The notes below the pieces were generated by a model. The model saw only the letters and a program-made list of their open reading frames with translations. It was not told the origin of the DNA and did not search any database. DNA of 64,000 nt, taken from the NCBI GenBank assembly GCA_017410365.1, contig JAFQQY010000016.1, positions 1 to 64,000 of the forward strand, given 5' to 3'. Position numbers and translations under genes: made by a program. Position 1 is the stretch's first letter. Each line of letters begins with the position of its first letter. Of this stretch, positions 49,914-59,656 are shown piece after piece. This DNA is from Prevotella sp. (lineage in GTDB: Bacteria; Bacteroidota; Bacteroidia; Bacteroidales; Bacteroidaceae).

Positions 49914-51416
49914 TTAACGCTTGAATTTATTGATACAATCGATATATGCTTCAACAGAAGCTGTCACTATGTCGGTATTGGCACCAAAACCATAGTACAT
50001 AGAGCCCTCGTACTCAACCTGCATGTGTACCTTACCTACGTCATCAGAACCCTTGCTAATGGCCTGAATGGTAAACTCTTTCAGCACCATGTGACGCTTG
50101 ATAATGTTCTTTAGAGCTTTGATAGCTGCATCGACAGGACCGTTTCCGCTGGCTGATGCCTCGAATTTCTCGCCTGCAATGTCGAGTCCGATACATGCAA
50201 CGCTCTTTACTCCCATACCTGTAGTTACTTGCAGGTAGTCAAGCTTGATTCCGTTGGTTGAAGCACGGTCGGCTCCAGCAAGCATCAAGATATCGTCATC
50301 GTTAACTTCCTTCTTCTTGTCTGCAAGTTTCAAGAATTCCTGATATACTGCATCTAGGCGCTCTCCGTCTATTTCAACTCCAAGGACGCTGAGGCGATGC
50401 TTCAAGGCTGCACGACCGCTACGTGCTGTGAGAACGATGGCATTGTCGTCGATACCTACATCTTTAGGGTCCATGATTTCGTAAGTCTGAACGTTCTTCA
50501 GGACACCATCTTGATGAATACCTGACGAATGGGCAAAGGCATTACGTCCTACAACGGCCTTATTAGGCTGAACCGGCATGTTCATGAGACTTGAAACGAG
50601 ACGGCTGGTAGGATAAATCTTCTGGGTATTAATATTAGTATCGACATTGATACCTCTGTGGCACTTAAGAATCATTGCCACCTCCTCGAGCGAGGTATTA
50701 CCGGCACGCTCACCAATACCGTTGATGGTAACCTCAGCCTGACGGGCACCGTTCATGATGCCTGCTATTGTGTTGGCAGTGGCCATACCGAGGTCATTAT
50801 GGCAATGGGTTGAGAGAATGGCCTTGCCTGCGCTCAAACCATCAACATGTTCCATGAGGTACTTGATTTTAGCTCCAAACTCTGCAGGCAGACAATATCC
50901 TGTGGTGTCTGGAATATTGATTACAGTTGCACCTGCCTTAACCACAGCATCAACTACACGAGCAAGGTATTCATTGTCGGTACGTCCAGCATCTTCGGCG
51001 TAAAACTCAACATCTTCTACGTACCGCTTTGCGTACTTAACAGCAGCAACTGCACGTTCGATGATTTCCTCTCGATTGGAATTAAACTTATATTTGATAT
51101 GACTGTCAGATGTACCGATACCTGTGTGGATGCGCTTATGCTTTGCATATTGAAGAGCCTCATTAGCCACATCTATATCTTTCTGAACGGCACGGGTCAA
51201 GGCGCATATCGTTGGCCATGTAACAGCCTTTGAGATTTCTATAACAGAATTGAAATCGCCTGGGCTTGATATCGGGAAACCAGCCTCGATAACATCTACT
51301 CCTAATTGCTCTAACTGTTTGGCTACCTGAATCTTCTCTACGGTGTTCAACTGGCAGCCAGGCACTTGCTCGCCATCGCGAAGCGTTGTGTCAAAAATAA
51401 ATAATCTGTCGCTCAT
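49914..51416 (-). CDS. leuA: 2-isopropylmalate synthase
   Basis: 500 residues; condenses acetyl-CoA with 2-oxoisovalerate. Barrel motifs '[19 protein letters not shown]', '[19 protein letters not shown]', '[20 protein letters not shown]', then the C-terminal leucine-binding regulatory domain ('[20 protein letters not shown]', '[18 protein letters not shown]'). First structural gene of the operon, directly behind the attenuator. Leucine feedback on the C-terminal domain is expected from the family. Confidence 0.96.
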   Translation of the reverse strand: MSDRLFIFDTTLRDGEQVPGCQLNTVEKIQVAKQLEQLGVDVIEAGFPISSPGDFNSVIEISKAVTWPTICALTRAVQKDIDVANEALQYAKHKRIHTGIGTSDSHIKYKFNSNREEIIERAVAAVKYAKRYVEDVEFYAEDAGRTDNEYLARVVDAVVKAGATVINIPDTTGYCLPAEFGAKIKYLMEHVDGLSAGKAILSTHCHNDLGMATANTIAGIMNGARQAEVTINGIGERAGNTSLEEVAMILKCHRGINVDTNINTQKIYPTSRLVSSLMNMPVQPNKAVVGRNAFAHSSGIHQDGVLKNVQTYEIMDPKDVGIDDNAIVLTARSGRAALKHRLSVLGVEIDGERLDAVYQEFLKLADKKKEVNDDDILMLAGADRASTNGIKLDYLQVTTGMGVKSVACIGLDIAGEKFEASASGNGPVDAAIKALKNIIKRHMVLKEFTIQAISKGSDDVGKVHMQVEYEGSMYYGFGANTDIVTASVEAYIDCINKFKR

Positions 51417-51436
51417 ATCTAATATTATTTTTTACT

Positions 51437-51477
51437 AAAAAAAGAACCTTCCTCACAATTGGAAGTGAGAAAGGTTC
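51437..51477 (-). terminator. Attenuator terminator of the leu operon
   Basis: On the minus strand GAACCTTtCTCAC pairs with GTGAGgAAGGTTC (51477-51444; two strands of about 13 nt with one mismatch), followed by seven T. It lies between the leader peptide and leuA, 20 bp before the leuA start. The 5' strand of this hairpin also pairs with the leader-peptide region (see the leader entry). Confidence 0.85.
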
Positions 51478-51498
51478 AATATATATACTATATTCTGA

Positions 51499-51579
51499 CT
51501 ACATGCATACCTCATCACTTCCGGCCGTTCTACGAAGTCGGATAATATTAATAATATGTAGTAGACTTGAATAATTCAT
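51499..51579 (-). CDS. Leu-operon leader peptide
   Basis: 26 codons, ATG at 51579, TAG ending at 51499. The peptide contains 'LLHIINIIRLRR': three Leu (two tandem CTA) and four Ile codons within twelve. RNA pairing supports attenuation: segment 1 ACTTC (51538-51534, over the third Leu codon) can pair with segment 2 GAAGT (51521-51517). Segment 2, as GGAAGTGA (51522-51515), can instead pair with TCACTTCC (51468-51461), the 5' half of the terminator. A ribosome stalled at the Leu codon would cover segment 1 and favour the antiterminator. A strong promoter lies 24 bp upstream. Confidence 0.8.
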   Translation of the reverse strand: MNYSSLLHIINIIRLRRTAGSDEVCM

Positions 51580-51602
51580 ACTGCTTTTTTTAAAAATCGC
51601 TG

Positions 51603-51634
51603 CAAAGTTAGTCAAATATTAGCAAACAGACAAA
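51603..51634 (-). promoter_or_regulatory. leu operon promoter
   Basis: On the minus strand TTTG (51634-51631) and TAACTTTG (51610-51603) with a 20-bp spacer, perfect consensus. Transcription should start near 51597, about 18 nt before the leader peptide. Confidence 0.8.
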
Positions 51635-51704
51635 TAAATTGTAAGTTTTTTATTCATTATTGTAACAAATACTTCACTTTATGTGATTTTTATTAACAAA
51701 ATGA

Positions 51705-53648
51705 TTAAAACTCTTTTGTCATCTCTGCACATTCGTCGTTAATCTTCTTAGCGAAGTCAGCCATTGACATTACCGACTGTTCACCACCGCCCTGCGGACG
51801 AACGGCAACGGTTCCGTCAGCCTGCTCCTTCTCGCCCACGATAAGCATGTAAGGAATGCGCTTCAACTCGTTGTCACGAACCTTGCGACCAATCTTTTCG
51901 TTGCGGGCATCGATAGTGGCACGAACACCAACTGAATCGAAGTACTTAGCCACCTCAGCTGCATAGTCGTTATACTTCTCTGAAATAGGAAGAATAGCAA
52001 CCTGATCTGGAGTGAGCCACAATGGGAAGTGACCGGCTGTATGCTCGATGAGCACAGCACAGAAACGCTCCATAGAACCGAATGGCGCACGGTGAATCAT
52101 AACCGGAGTCTTCTTAGTATTGTCCTCATCGGTATATTCCAGTTGGAATCGCTTAGGCAGGTTATAGTCAACCTGGATCGTACCCAACTGCCAACGACGG
52201 CCAATGGCATCCTTTATCATGAAGTCGAGCTTAGGTCCGTAGAATGCAGCCTCGCCATACTCCACTTTCGCAGGCAAGCCCTTCTCCTTACAAGCCTCAA
52301 CGATAGCCTTCTCTGCCAGTGCCCAGTCTTCGTCTGTACCTACATACTTCTCATGGTCGTTAGGGTCGCGAAGCGAAATCTGTGCCTCGAAGTTGAAACC
52401 GAAGGCTGTAAGCACGATATTGATAATGTCCATAACATTGAGGAACTCCTGCTTAACCTGATCTGGACGGCAGAAAATGTGAGCATCGTCCTGAGTGAAC
52501 GAGCGAACACGTGTAAGTCCATGAAGCTCACCGCTCTGCTCATATCGATAAACCGTTCCGAACTCGGCCAGACGCAATGGCAGGTCTTTGTAAGAACGTG
52601 GCTTCCAACCGAACACCTCACAATGGTGAGGACAGTTCATTGGCTTCAACATGTACTCCTCGCCCTCTTCCGGTGTGGTGATTGGACGGAAAGAGTCCTT
52701 GCCATAATGTGCGTAGTGACCAGATGTAATATAAAGGTGCTTATTACCGATATGCGGAGTGATTACCTCTTTATAACCGAAACGAGTCTGAACCTTGCGC
52801 AGATGGTCTTGCAAGCGAAGACGGAGTTCTGTACCCTTTGGCAACCATATAGGCAATCCCTTACCCACTTTTTCAGAGAACATGAAGAGTTCCATCTCCT
52901 TACCAATCTTACGATGGTCACGCTTCTTGGCTTCTTCAATCATAACAAGGTACTCATCGAGCATCTTCTTCTTAGGGAAAGAGATACCATATAGACGTTG
53001 CATCTGTTCACGGGTTGCATCGCCACGCCAGAATGCTCCGGCAACACTGGTCAACTTAATTGCCTTGATGGCACCTGTGTTGAGCAAGTGCGGACCCTTG
53101 CAAAGGTCTGTGAACGCCCCCTGAGTGTATGTTGTGATAGAACCGTCTTCCAAGTCCTGCTCTATGTGTTCACACTTATATGTCTGTCCGGCAGCGGCAA
53201 ACTCCTTAAGAGCATCAGCCTTAGCAACTTCTTTGCGGACAACTGGTTCTTTCTTGCCTGCTAACTCCTTCATCTTAGCTTCAATCTTGTCGAAGTCACC
53301 TTCCTTGATTGACTCGCCGTTTGGAAGCAGCACATCGTAGAAGAAACCATTTTCGATAGCCGGACCGAATCCGAACTGTATGCCAGGATAGAGCTCCTGC
53401 AATGCCTCAGCCAGCAAGTGGGCAGAGGTATGCCAGAAAGCATGCTTTCCTTGTTCATCGTCCCACTTATAGAGAGCAATCTTGCTATCCTCCATTATTG
53501 GGCGGTTCAACTCTATCGTCTCACCATTCACACCGCAAGCAATTACGTCGCGTGCCAAAGCTGGTGATATGCTTTCGGCAATCTGAAGACCCGTTACGCC
53601 CTGCTCATACGAGCGAACAGATCCGTCGGGAAAAGTAATGTTTATCAT
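51705..53648 (-). CDS. thrS: Threonine--tRNA ligase
   Basis: 647 residues, class II synthetase with all ThrRS domains: TGS (about 1-60), the editing domain with '[17 protein letters not shown]' and a second half-site '[11 protein letters not shown]'/'[10 protein letters not shown]', and the catalytic core with 'MKPMNCPHH' (zinc Cys), '[20 protein letters not shown]' and '[11 protein letters not shown]'. It ends with an anticodon-binding domain. A TAATTTTG box lies at 53687-53680. No T-box leader is seen. The infC-rpmI-rplT genes that often follow thrS are absent; the leu operon comes next. Confidence 0.97.
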   Translation of the reverse strand: MINITFPDGSVRSYEQGVTGLQIAESISPALARDVIACGVNGETIELNRPIMEDSKIALYKWDDEQGKHAFWHTSAHLLAEALQELYPGIQFGFGPAIENGFFYDVLLPNGESIKEGDFDKIEAKMKELAGKKEPVVRKEVAKADALKEFAAAGQTYKCEHIEQDLEDGSITTYTQGAFTDLCKGPHLLNTGAIKAIKLTSVAGAFWRGDATREQMQRLYGISFPKKKMLDEYLVMIEEAKKRDHRKIGKEMELFMFSEKVGKGLPIWLPKGTELRLRLQDHLRKVQTRFGYKEVITPHIGNKHLYITSGHYAHYGKDSFRPITTPEEGEEYMLKPMNCPHHCEVFGWKPRSYKDLPLRLAEFGTVYRYEQSGELHGLTRVRSFTQDDAHIFCRPDQVKQEFLNVMDIINIVLTAFGFNFEAQISLRDPNDHEKYVGTDEDWALAEKAIVEACKEKGLPAKVEYGEAAFYGPKLDFMIKDAIGRRWQLGTIQVDYNLPKRFQLEYTDEDNTKKTPVMIHRAPFGSMERFCAVLIEHTAGHFPLWLTPDQVAILPISEKYNDYAAEVAKYFDSVGVRATIDARNEKIGRKVRDNELKRIPYMLIVGEKEQADGTVAVRPQGGGEQSVMSMADFAKKINDECAEMTKEF

Positions 53649-53785
53649 ATCTACAATATATGTTTTGTTTAAATCTCCGCAAAATTAGTATAAAAAGATA
53701 TAACGGCAAAATAAATTTTTGATTTTTTCTCATATCCAGAAGCAACGTCTGCGTTATCGGAAGATAAACGTGATAAAACAGTAGG

Positions 53786-55729
53786 CTACTTACTATATTT
53801 CTTAATTACAGAATAGGCTGTGTAAAGACCTAGTTCGCCTGCTTTGCTCAAATCAGCTATGCCCACAGAGATGTCATTGTTCATGATATGGGCTATACCT
53901 CTATTATAATATGCCTCTGGAATGTTGGGGTCAATCTGTAGAGCCTTGGTATAGTCAGCTATAGCTGCAGCATAGTCGGAACGCTTCGCATTGACATTGC
54001 CGCGATTATAGTATAGGTACGGTGAAGAATTGAAGCCAATTGCTGCCGTGAGATCGGAAGTGATTTTAGCTAAACGGATTCCACCTTCGGCTCCTTCTGT
54101 TTGACTGAAATTACTCTGTCGGAATAGACAAGCTGCACGTTGCCAAAGAGCCATAACCGAAGTGCTGTCAATGTCAAGGCATACGGTGAGGTCGGCAATG
54201 GCATTTTCCTGGTCTTGAACGACAGAATAGGCCAATGCACGCTTCAAACATGATTTCGTGTCGTTGGGATTATTATGGAGAATAATAGTCAGAGAGTCAA
54301 TTTGTCTAAAATACTTAGCCGATTCTTGCTCCGTTAGACGGCTGGGTTCCGAATTTATATAAACCTTCTGACCATCAGCATATTTTGCATTGAACTCATC
54401 AATAATCCTATCATAGGCGACGTAGGTCTTAAGCTCACCTTCATATGGTTCAAGGGTCAACTCATACATTGGCATAAAGTCGAGCGTTGCTTTACGATTC
54501 TGCACACGGCCTCTGTATGCATTTTCATACTCTATTTCCATCTCGTCGCTATCGTCGACGACAAGTTGGTTGTATTTATCCGGGTCCTTATCGTCATGGC
54601 GCTTTCGGGTGGTCTTAGTCTTTTTGGACACAGAACCGTAGCGACGGTCCATCTGAGCCTTGTAAACGCGGAACTCATCCATTTCAGCCTGCCTGTTCAT
54701 GCCCAGTTTTCTATACGACTCGGCCCTATGCTGATAGCCGGCAAGGAAGTCAGGATAGTGTTCAAGTACTTTAGTGTAGTCTCTTATGGCTGAGCGAATA
54801 TCGCCAGTCTTGTCAAGAAGCAGCGCACGGTTGAAGAGCGCCATCATATTATCTGGTTCTTGCGTGAGAACGAAATCAAAGTCGACAATGGCACGATTGT
54901 CATCACCCACCTGAGCACGAAGAAGTCCTCGGTTGTAGTGGCCAAGAAAGTTGTTGGGGTCAATGTCAAGCGCCATGTCATAGTCAGCCATTGCTCCTCT
55001 TAGGTTGCTTTGGTGGTATCTAGAAAGAGCACGATTAATATAGTTGCCGGTATTCTTTGGCAGTAGGTGGATAGCCTTATCTAGATGCTTTTCGGCATCG
55101 AACCATTGACTTTTGCCCATATCGATAATGGCACGCATAGACCACGTTGAGCCATTGTAAGCATCAAGCTGTATACTCTTGTCGAGGGCTACTATTGCAT
55201 TTGCCGTATCCTTCTGCAACATGTATACTTCAGCTCTCATGGCGTATGCACGTGCATAGTTTTTCCAATGGGTCATCACCGTATCCAGATCTGCATGAGC
55301 TGCCTCATAGTTCTTCTGTTGTATTCGGCATAAAACACGATTATGCCATAGGCTTCTATTCATTGGGTCGTATTTCAACGCCTGACTATAGTCGGCAACT
55401 GCATCTTCAAATCTTTCTTGTCTGATACGTGTCAGACCTCGCAACTCGTAGACGTTGATAACATAAGGATTGCGCTGAATGGCTTCAGTGCAATCTGCTT
55501 CAGAACCCACGAAGTCGTCAAGATAATACTTTGCCACCGCACGCAAAAACCATGGTTCATAAAGGTATGGTTTGGCACCGATGGCCTGATTAAAATACTG
55601 CATAGAAAGAACATAATCTTCATAATAGAGCGCCGAGCGACCTATTCTCAGCAACCTATCTGTGTTATACTGTGCAAAGCATAGCACGGGAAGCCAAAAC
55701 AATATTATGAAAACAATCTTTCTGAACAT
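53786..55729 (-). CDS. Exported TPR-repeat protein
   Basis: 647 residues with signal peptide 'IVFIILFWLPVLCFA'. About ten TPR units fill the protein, for example 'SALYYEDYVLSMQYFNQAIG', 'AVADYSQALKYDPMNRSLWH', 'GAMADYDMALDIDPNNFLGH', 'AAIADYTKALQIDPNIPEAY', interrupted by a charged segment (about 370-400, 'KKTKTTRKRHDDKDPDKY'). A protein-protein scaffold in the periplasm or outer membrane is likely. Conserved position beside def and thrS is known for Bacteroidales, but no function is established to my knowledge. Confidence 0.85.
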   Translation of the reverse strand: MFRKIVFIILFWLPVLCFAQYNTDRLLRIGRSALYYEDYVLSMQYFNQAIGAKPYLYEPWFLRAVAKYYLDDFVGSEADCTEAIQRNPYVINVYELRGLTRIRQERFEDAVADYSQALKYDPMNRSLWHNRVLCRIQQKNYEAAHADLDTVMTHWKNYARAYAMRAEVYMLQKDTANAIVALDKSIQLDAYNGSTWSMRAIIDMGKSQWFDAEKHLDKAIHLLPKNTGNYINRALSRYHQSNLRGAMADYDMALDIDPNNFLGHYNRGLLRAQVGDDNRAIVDFDFVLTQEPDNMMALFNRALLLDKTGDIRSAIRDYTKVLEHYPDFLAGYQHRAESYRKLGMNRQAEMDEFRVYKAQMDRRYGSVSKKTKTTRKRHDDKDPDKYNQLVVDDSDEMEIEYENAYRGRVQNRKATLDFMPMYELTLEPYEGELKTYVAYDRIIDEFNAKYADGQKVYINSEPSRLTEQESAKYFRQIDSLTIILHNNPNDTKSCLKRALAYSVVQDQENAIADLTVCLDIDSTSVMALWQRAACLFRQSNFSQTEGAEGGIRLAKITSDLTAAIGFNSSPYLYYNRGNVNAKRSDYAAAIADYTKALQIDPNIPEAYYNRGIAHIMNNDISVGIADLSKAGELGLYTAYSVIKKYSK

Positions 55730-55742
55730 TAATTTCTAACTC

Positions 55743-56306
55743 TCAACGCACTGGTGCAGCCTTGTACTTGTAAGCACAACGGAATCTGCCCTGCAAGAGA
55801 GCACGCAATTTACTCTTAATCAACTGTTTACGCAATGGGGAAATATGGTCAATGAACATCTTGCCTTCAAGATGGTCAAACTCGTGCTGCATAACACGTG
55901 CTAGATAACCCTCAACCCACTCATCGTGTGGTTGCATATCCTCATCAAGATATGTAACATGTATGCGCTTAGAACGGGTTACCTTTTCATGAATAGCCGG
56001 CAAACTGAGGCAACCTTCTTCTGAAGTGTCAGTATCCGTCTCGTCCACCTCTACAATATGAGCATTTATAAAAGCTTTGCGGAAACCTTTATACTCAGGA
56101 AAATCTTCTGATAATACATCGAGGTCTATTACAACCAAACGTATTGCCTTACCTATTTGCGGAGCTGCAAGACCAATGCCCTCGGATTCATCCATTGTCT
56201 CGTACATATCATTGATTAACTCCTTAAGATTAGGATAGTCTGCAGGAATGTCTTCAGCCACCTTTCTCAAAACGGGCTGACCATAAATGTATATCGGTAA
56301 AATCAT
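55743..56306 (-). CDS. def: Peptide deformylase
   Basis: 187 residues; removes the formyl group from new proteins. The three metal-site motifs are intact: '[10 protein letters not shown]' (43-52), 'EEGCLSLP' (Cys99) and 'QHEFDHLEG' (His141, Glu142, His145). It is tightly linked to ruvX and the TPR gene on the same strand (21 and 13 bp). Confidence 0.97.
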   Translation of the reverse strand: MILPIYIYGQPVLRKVAEDIPADYPNLKELINDMYETMDESEGIGLAAPQIGKAIRLVVIDLDVLSEDFPEYKGFRKAFINAHIVEVDETDTDTSEEGCLSLPAIHEKVTRSKRIHVTYLDEDMQPHDEWVEGYLARVMQHEFDHLEGKMFIDHISPLRKQLIKSKLRALLQGRFRCAYKYKAAPVR

Positions 56307-56327
56307 TTTTATGCTTAATGGTTTTTC

Positions 56328-56744
56328 TCAATGCCTTCTTGACTCCATATAATTCTGGAGTATTATCGTAGCACTAATCTCATCGACAAGAGCCTTGTTC
56401 TGACGGTCCTTCTTCTTCAATCCTCCTTCTAACATCGCCCTATGGGCCAAGACTGAAGTAAACCGCTCGTCATAATAATTAATAGGTATATGAGGAACCG
56501 CTCTTCGCCAACGGTTTACAAACTGCTGGACACGCTCTAGATTCTCGCTAGGCATGCCATTGGGCTGTTTCGGTTCGCCTATAACTATACACTCGACCTG
56601 TTCGCGAGCTATATAGTCTTGAAGAAACTGAAACAATTCATGTGTAGGAACCGTTGCCAAGCCCCCTGCAATAATCTGCAGGGGGTCTGTGACAGCCAGT
56701 CCTGTTCGTTTCTTTCCGTAATCTATAGAAAGAATTCTTGCCAC
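56328..56744 (-). CDS. ruvX: Holliday junction resolvase-like protein YqgF
   Basis: 138 residues, RNase H-like fold: 'ARILSIDYGKKRTGLAVTDP' (catalytic Asp7), 'ECIVIGEPKQPNG' and 'YYDERFTSVLAHRAM'. In other bacteria YqgF processes 16S rRNA precursor ends and is essential. Length is normal. Confidence 0.94.
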   Translation of the reverse strand: MARILSIDYGKKRTGLAVTDPLQIIAGGLATVPTHELFQFLQDYIAREQVECIVIGEPKQPNGMPSENLERVQQFVNRWRRAVPHIPINYYDERFTSVLAHRAMLEGGLKKKDRQNKALVDEISATIILQNYMESRRH

Positions 56745-56760
56745 TATATATTAGATAATA

Positions 56761-57258
56761 TTAGTTTGCATTATAGAGCAACCATGCGTCTGGATACTGA
56801 GAACGCAACTGGTCGCGACTTGCTGCTGCATCAGCCTTATTGGCAAATGTGCTAGCCACAACGCGATACATATTTCGGTCTACATTCTTAACTACCTGAG
56901 CAGCATAGCCTGCATCCTTCAAACGCTGCTGAAGACCATCGGCATTAGCCTTTACACCGAATGAACCAACAACAACGCTATATTCCTTCAAACCTGCGCC
57001 GTCTACAAGAGATACCTTCTCCTGACGAACCTGTATGTTATCATTATTGTCAACAACCTTTGTTTCTGTTACAGGAGTCTGCTGAAGAGGAGCAACTACA
57101 TTTGTCTCTGGCTGCTCTGTTACAGTTGGCTGCTGCTGAACAGCCTGCTGAGCCTTTGCCTTTTCGTATGCTTTCTTATAAGCGCTCTCACTTGACTTAC
57201 AACCTGTAAACACCATTGCTGCGCACAAACATGCGCACAAAACCATGCTTTTCTTCAT
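56761..57258 (-). CDS. SPOR-domain lipoprotein
   Basis: 165 residues. The signal peptide ends at the lipobox 'VFTGCKS' (Cys20), then a Gln/Ala/Val/Thr-rich linker and a C-terminal SPOR domain ('EYSVVVGSFGVKANADGLQQ', 'YRVVASTFANKADAAASRDQ') that binds denuded glycan strands. It probably works at the division septum or cell wall. It is followed 16 bp later by ruvX. Confidence 0.88.
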   Translation of the reverse strand: MKKSMVLCACLCAAMVFTGCKSSESAYKKAYEKAKAQQAVQQQPTVTEQPETNVVAPLQQTPVTETKVVDNNDNIQVRQEKVSLVDGAGLKEYSVVVGSFGVKANADGLQQRLKDAGYAAQVVKNVDRNMYRVVASTFANKADAAASRDQLRSQYPDAWLLYNAN

Positions 57259-57436
57259 TTCTAAAAATATTATTATAATTAAACGTTTGATTATTATCGA
57301 AATAAATTTCTGCGAAGTTACAAAATAATGGGCAAATCTAGTGAAAAAACGTGCATAAAGTTTGTTAAATGCAAAAAATAGGTAGGTTTTAACAAAAAAT
57401 GATAGTGTATTAACACCAATGTATTAGTTGTTTCCC

Positions 57437-57444
57437 TATTTTTG
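57437..57444 (+). promoter_or_regulatory. -7 box of the YtxH operon
   Basis: TATTTTTG followed by C. It excludes a start codon at 57428 and places the gene start at 57461 or 57488. Confidence 0.5.
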
Positions 57445-57460
57445 CTCTCGACAAAACATT

Positions 57461-57700
57461 ATGTCTAACTATAAAAAAAGATTGTTTATGAAAAACTTAG
57501 GATTCATTAGCGCATTCCTCGGCGGAGCTATTGCCGGGACTGCTTTGGGTATTTTACTTGCTCCGGCAAAGGGTGCTGACACACGCAACAATATCGCGGC
57601 TTCAGTTGATAAATTCCTGAAGAAGCACAACATCAGCATGAGTAAAAAACAGGTGGCAGACTTGGTAGAAAATATCAAGGAAGCAGAACCAACCATTTAA
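57461..57700 (+). CDS. YtxH-domain small envelope protein
   Basis: 79 residues from the ATG at 57461 (an ATG at 57488, 'MKNLGFISAFLGGAIAGTAL', gives 70 and is also plausible). One glycine-rich hydrophobic segment followed by 'LLAPAKGADTRNNIAASVDK' is the YtxH signature, a stress-associated membrane protein family. It heads a three-gene operon with a holin-like membrane protein and a small soluble protein. Confidence 0.8.
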   Translation: MSNYKKRLFMKNLGFISAFLGGAIAGTALGILLAPAKGADTRNNIAASVDKFLKKHNISMSKKQVADLVENIKEAEPTI

Positions 57701-57716
57701 CTTAACGCCGACAAAG

Positions 57717-58067
57717 ATGCTATCGAACGACAAAAACATAGAGACGTTAGGCCTGTTGGTTGAGAGCATAAAAGACTACATCGGACTTCAGAAAGAGCAT
57801 CTGAAGTTCGATGTCACCGAAAAGGTTGTACGCATGGCCAGTTTGCTGACTATAGGCGTAATAGTCATTACACTGTCGGCCGTTACCCTATTCTACGTCT
57901 CTATGGCTGCTATTCATTGGATATCACCAATAATCGGCATGGCAGAAGCATACATAGTAGCTTCGGCTGTACACCTACTACTAATACTTATCATCTACTG
58001 GCTACGCAAGCCTCTAGTAATAAATCCATTGGCAAGGCTCATCACTAAAATACTAATATGCAAATGA
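57717..58067 (+). CDS. Phage-holin-3-like membrane protein (YqjE/ PF07332 type)
   Basis: 116 residues. An amphipathic N-terminus ('LGLLVESIKDYIGLQKEHLK') is followed by two hydrophobic hairpin segments ('ASLLTIGVIVITLSAVTLFY', 'AEAYIVASAVHLLLILIIYW'), the pattern of the holin-superfamily-III members found in non-phage operons with YtxH. Probably a stress or envelope protein rather than a lysis holin. It lies 16 bp after the YtxH gene. Confidence 0.75.
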   Translation: MLSNDKNIETLGLLVESIKDYIGLQKEHLKFDVTEKVVRMASLLTIGVIVITLSAVTLFYVSMAAIHWISPIIGMAEAYIVASAVHLLLILIIYWLRKPLVINPLARLITKILICK

Positions 58068-58324
58068 CATCAGACAATAAGGCAATAAGACAAAATGCAT
58101 CGAACGATTACAAAACGCTTGACGACATAATAGCTCAAAGAAACATCCTTGCACAAGAAATCGAGAATAGCGCCAGCAAGATTGCCAACCACTGGGAACA
58201 GTTGACCAAACCTCCTGCCACAAACAGCAAGGCAGAAAAGGCGGCTGCTATAATAAGCAATTGTCTGACGGCATACGATGCTTTCATGCTAGTAAGAAAA
58301 ATTACCAAACGATATGCAGGTTAA
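58064..58324 (+). CDS. Small soluble protein of the YtxH operon
   Basis: 86 residues from the ATG at 58064, which overlaps the upstream stop by 4 bp (ATGA); an ATG at 58058 is possible but less likely. It is mostly helical and charged ('LDDIIAQRNILAQEIENSAS', 'WEQLTKP') and has no membrane segment. Family not recognised. The stop is followed by a strong hairpin terminator. Confidence 0.7.
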   Translation: MTSDNKAIRQNASNDYKTLDDIIAQRNILAQEIENSASKIANHWEQLTKPPATNSKAEKAAAIISNCLTAYDAFMLVRKITKRYAG

Positions 58325-58367
58325 TCATATTCCAAGCATTCCAAGCATATATTGGGAGACAACAAAA

Positions 58368-58402
58368 AAGATGGTTACAATTTTTGCAACCATCTTCTTT
58401 TT
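58368..58402. terminator. Bidirectional terminator
   Basis: AAGATGGTT (58368-58376) pairs with AACCATCTT (58388-58396), followed by CTTTTT on the plus strand and preceded by an A tract that gives T on the minus strand. It separates the YtxH operon from the convergent peptidase gene. Confidence 0.85.
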
Positions 58403-58426
58403 AAACATTATACTCTTAAATATCTA

Positions 58427-59629
58427 TTAGATACCCAGTTTCTTGCGAATATCCTTAGGTAGAGCGTTCTTGTTGAGCATCATATCCATAAGCTTATATG
58501 TAACGAAAGCCTTGGTCATATACCATGTGCCCTTATAATCGCCATACTCGCCCCATGAGTTCTTAACCATGTAATACTCACGTCCGTTCTGGTCTTTTGC
58601 TATACCGTAGATGTGCATACCGTGGTCGTCGGTTGTCTCCCAGTTGTCATAAGCCACCTGACGCATCTCCTGAGTAGGAACAAGCTCTGGAGCATTAACA
58701 CCCAGAGAGTCGTACTTCTCAGATTTCTTTGTTGCAGGCAGGCGCAACCAGCGTGCAGCATCACTTCCGCTCAGGCTCTGAACAAGCTTAGCATCGTAAG
58801 CAATACCAAGTCCCTTACGGGTGAAACCATCTTCAGAAACGTCACCACCCCACATGATTGTATAACCTTCGTTGATTGCAGTATCGATGATACGTGTCAG
58901 TTCTTCTATTGGCACGTTGTAGCTCTGATGCCAACGCCAGTTATCCTGTACTTCAACGACAAATGGTTTCCAGAATGGATGATGTGTGTAGCTTGTAATG
59001 CTCACATAGTCGTCAAGGTTCAAGCCAAGGCTTTCTGTAAACGATTTTGGAGTATACTTCTTTCCTTCATACTCAAACTCTGTTGGTTTTTCTCCAAGAT
59101 ATGCATCGATAATGCCTTGCAAACCCTTCTGCCATACCGGAGTGAGTTTCTTTGCATCGCTCTTGGCAAGAGCCTCAACGTATGGTGTCATCACAGTGAA
59201 AAACTCATTGTAGTTGTTCAGAGAGTCGCCGATTGGTGTTCCTGGCAATGCCATAGCCTCTTCAGGACAAATACCATAATTCTGCAAGCAATAGATTGGG
59301 TCGTAAGCACTACCACCTTGTGAGAATGATACGTCACCATGCATGCGTACTGTCTTTATTGCTCGGTCCATATATGTGTGACTCACAACGAATGTCTCAC
59401 AGAGGTCGTATGTCTTTCCGCTGTTCTTAAGAATTTCGCTTTCCAAAAATGACAATGTTGAATAAGCCCAGCATGTACCGCTACGGTTCTGGTCCTTAAT
59501 GCTTGTAATAGGATTAGCCTTGATTGTTGTAAACACAGGCTTGTTTGATTTAGCAGAATCCTTTGGTTCTGCAGCATTCGCGCCAGCAGCAAGCATAGCT
59601 GCGAATGAAAGTGCTAAAATCTTCTTCAT
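58427..59629 (-). CDS. Exported C1-family cysteine peptidase (bleomycin-hydrolase-like)
   Basis: 400 residues with signal peptide 'ILALSFAAMLAAGANA'. The catalytic triad is clear: Cys53 in 'NRSGTCWAYSTLSFLE', His in 'DDHGMHIYG' and Asn in 'YMVKNSWGEYG'. The spacing and insertions match the PepC/BLMH (C1B) aminopeptidase group, which Bacteroidales secrete to the periplasm. It likely trims peptides taken up as nutrients. Confidence 0.9.
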   Translation of the reverse strand: MKKILALSFAAMLAAGANAAEPKDSAKSNKPVFTTIKANPITSIKDQNRSGTCWAYSTLSFLESEILKNSGKTYDLCETFVVSHTYMDRAIKTVRMHGDVSFSQGGSAYDPIYCLQNYGICPEEAMALPGTPIGDSLNNYNEFFTVMTPYVEALAKSDAKKLTPVWQKGLQGIIDAYLGEKPTEFEYEGKKYTPKSFTESLGLNLDDYVSITSYTHHPFWKPFVVEVQDNWRWHQSYNVPIEELTRIIDTAINEGYTIMWGGDVSEDGFTRKGLGIAYDAKLVQSLSGSDAARWLRLPATKKSEKYDSLGVNAPELVPTQEMRQVAYDNWETTDDHGMHIYGIAKDQNGREYYMVKNSWGEYGDYKGTWYMTKAFVTYKLMDMMLNKNALPKDIRKKLGI

Positions 59630-59656
59630 TGATTATATGTTTTATAGTTATAATTA

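Noticed and set aside
53649-53785. T-box leader for thrS
   Set aside because: The region is short and lacks the T-box sequence and stem structure.
57717-58067. Prophage lysis holin
   Set aside because: There is no endolysin or phage structural gene nearby, and the YtxH partner points to a chromosomal stress operon.
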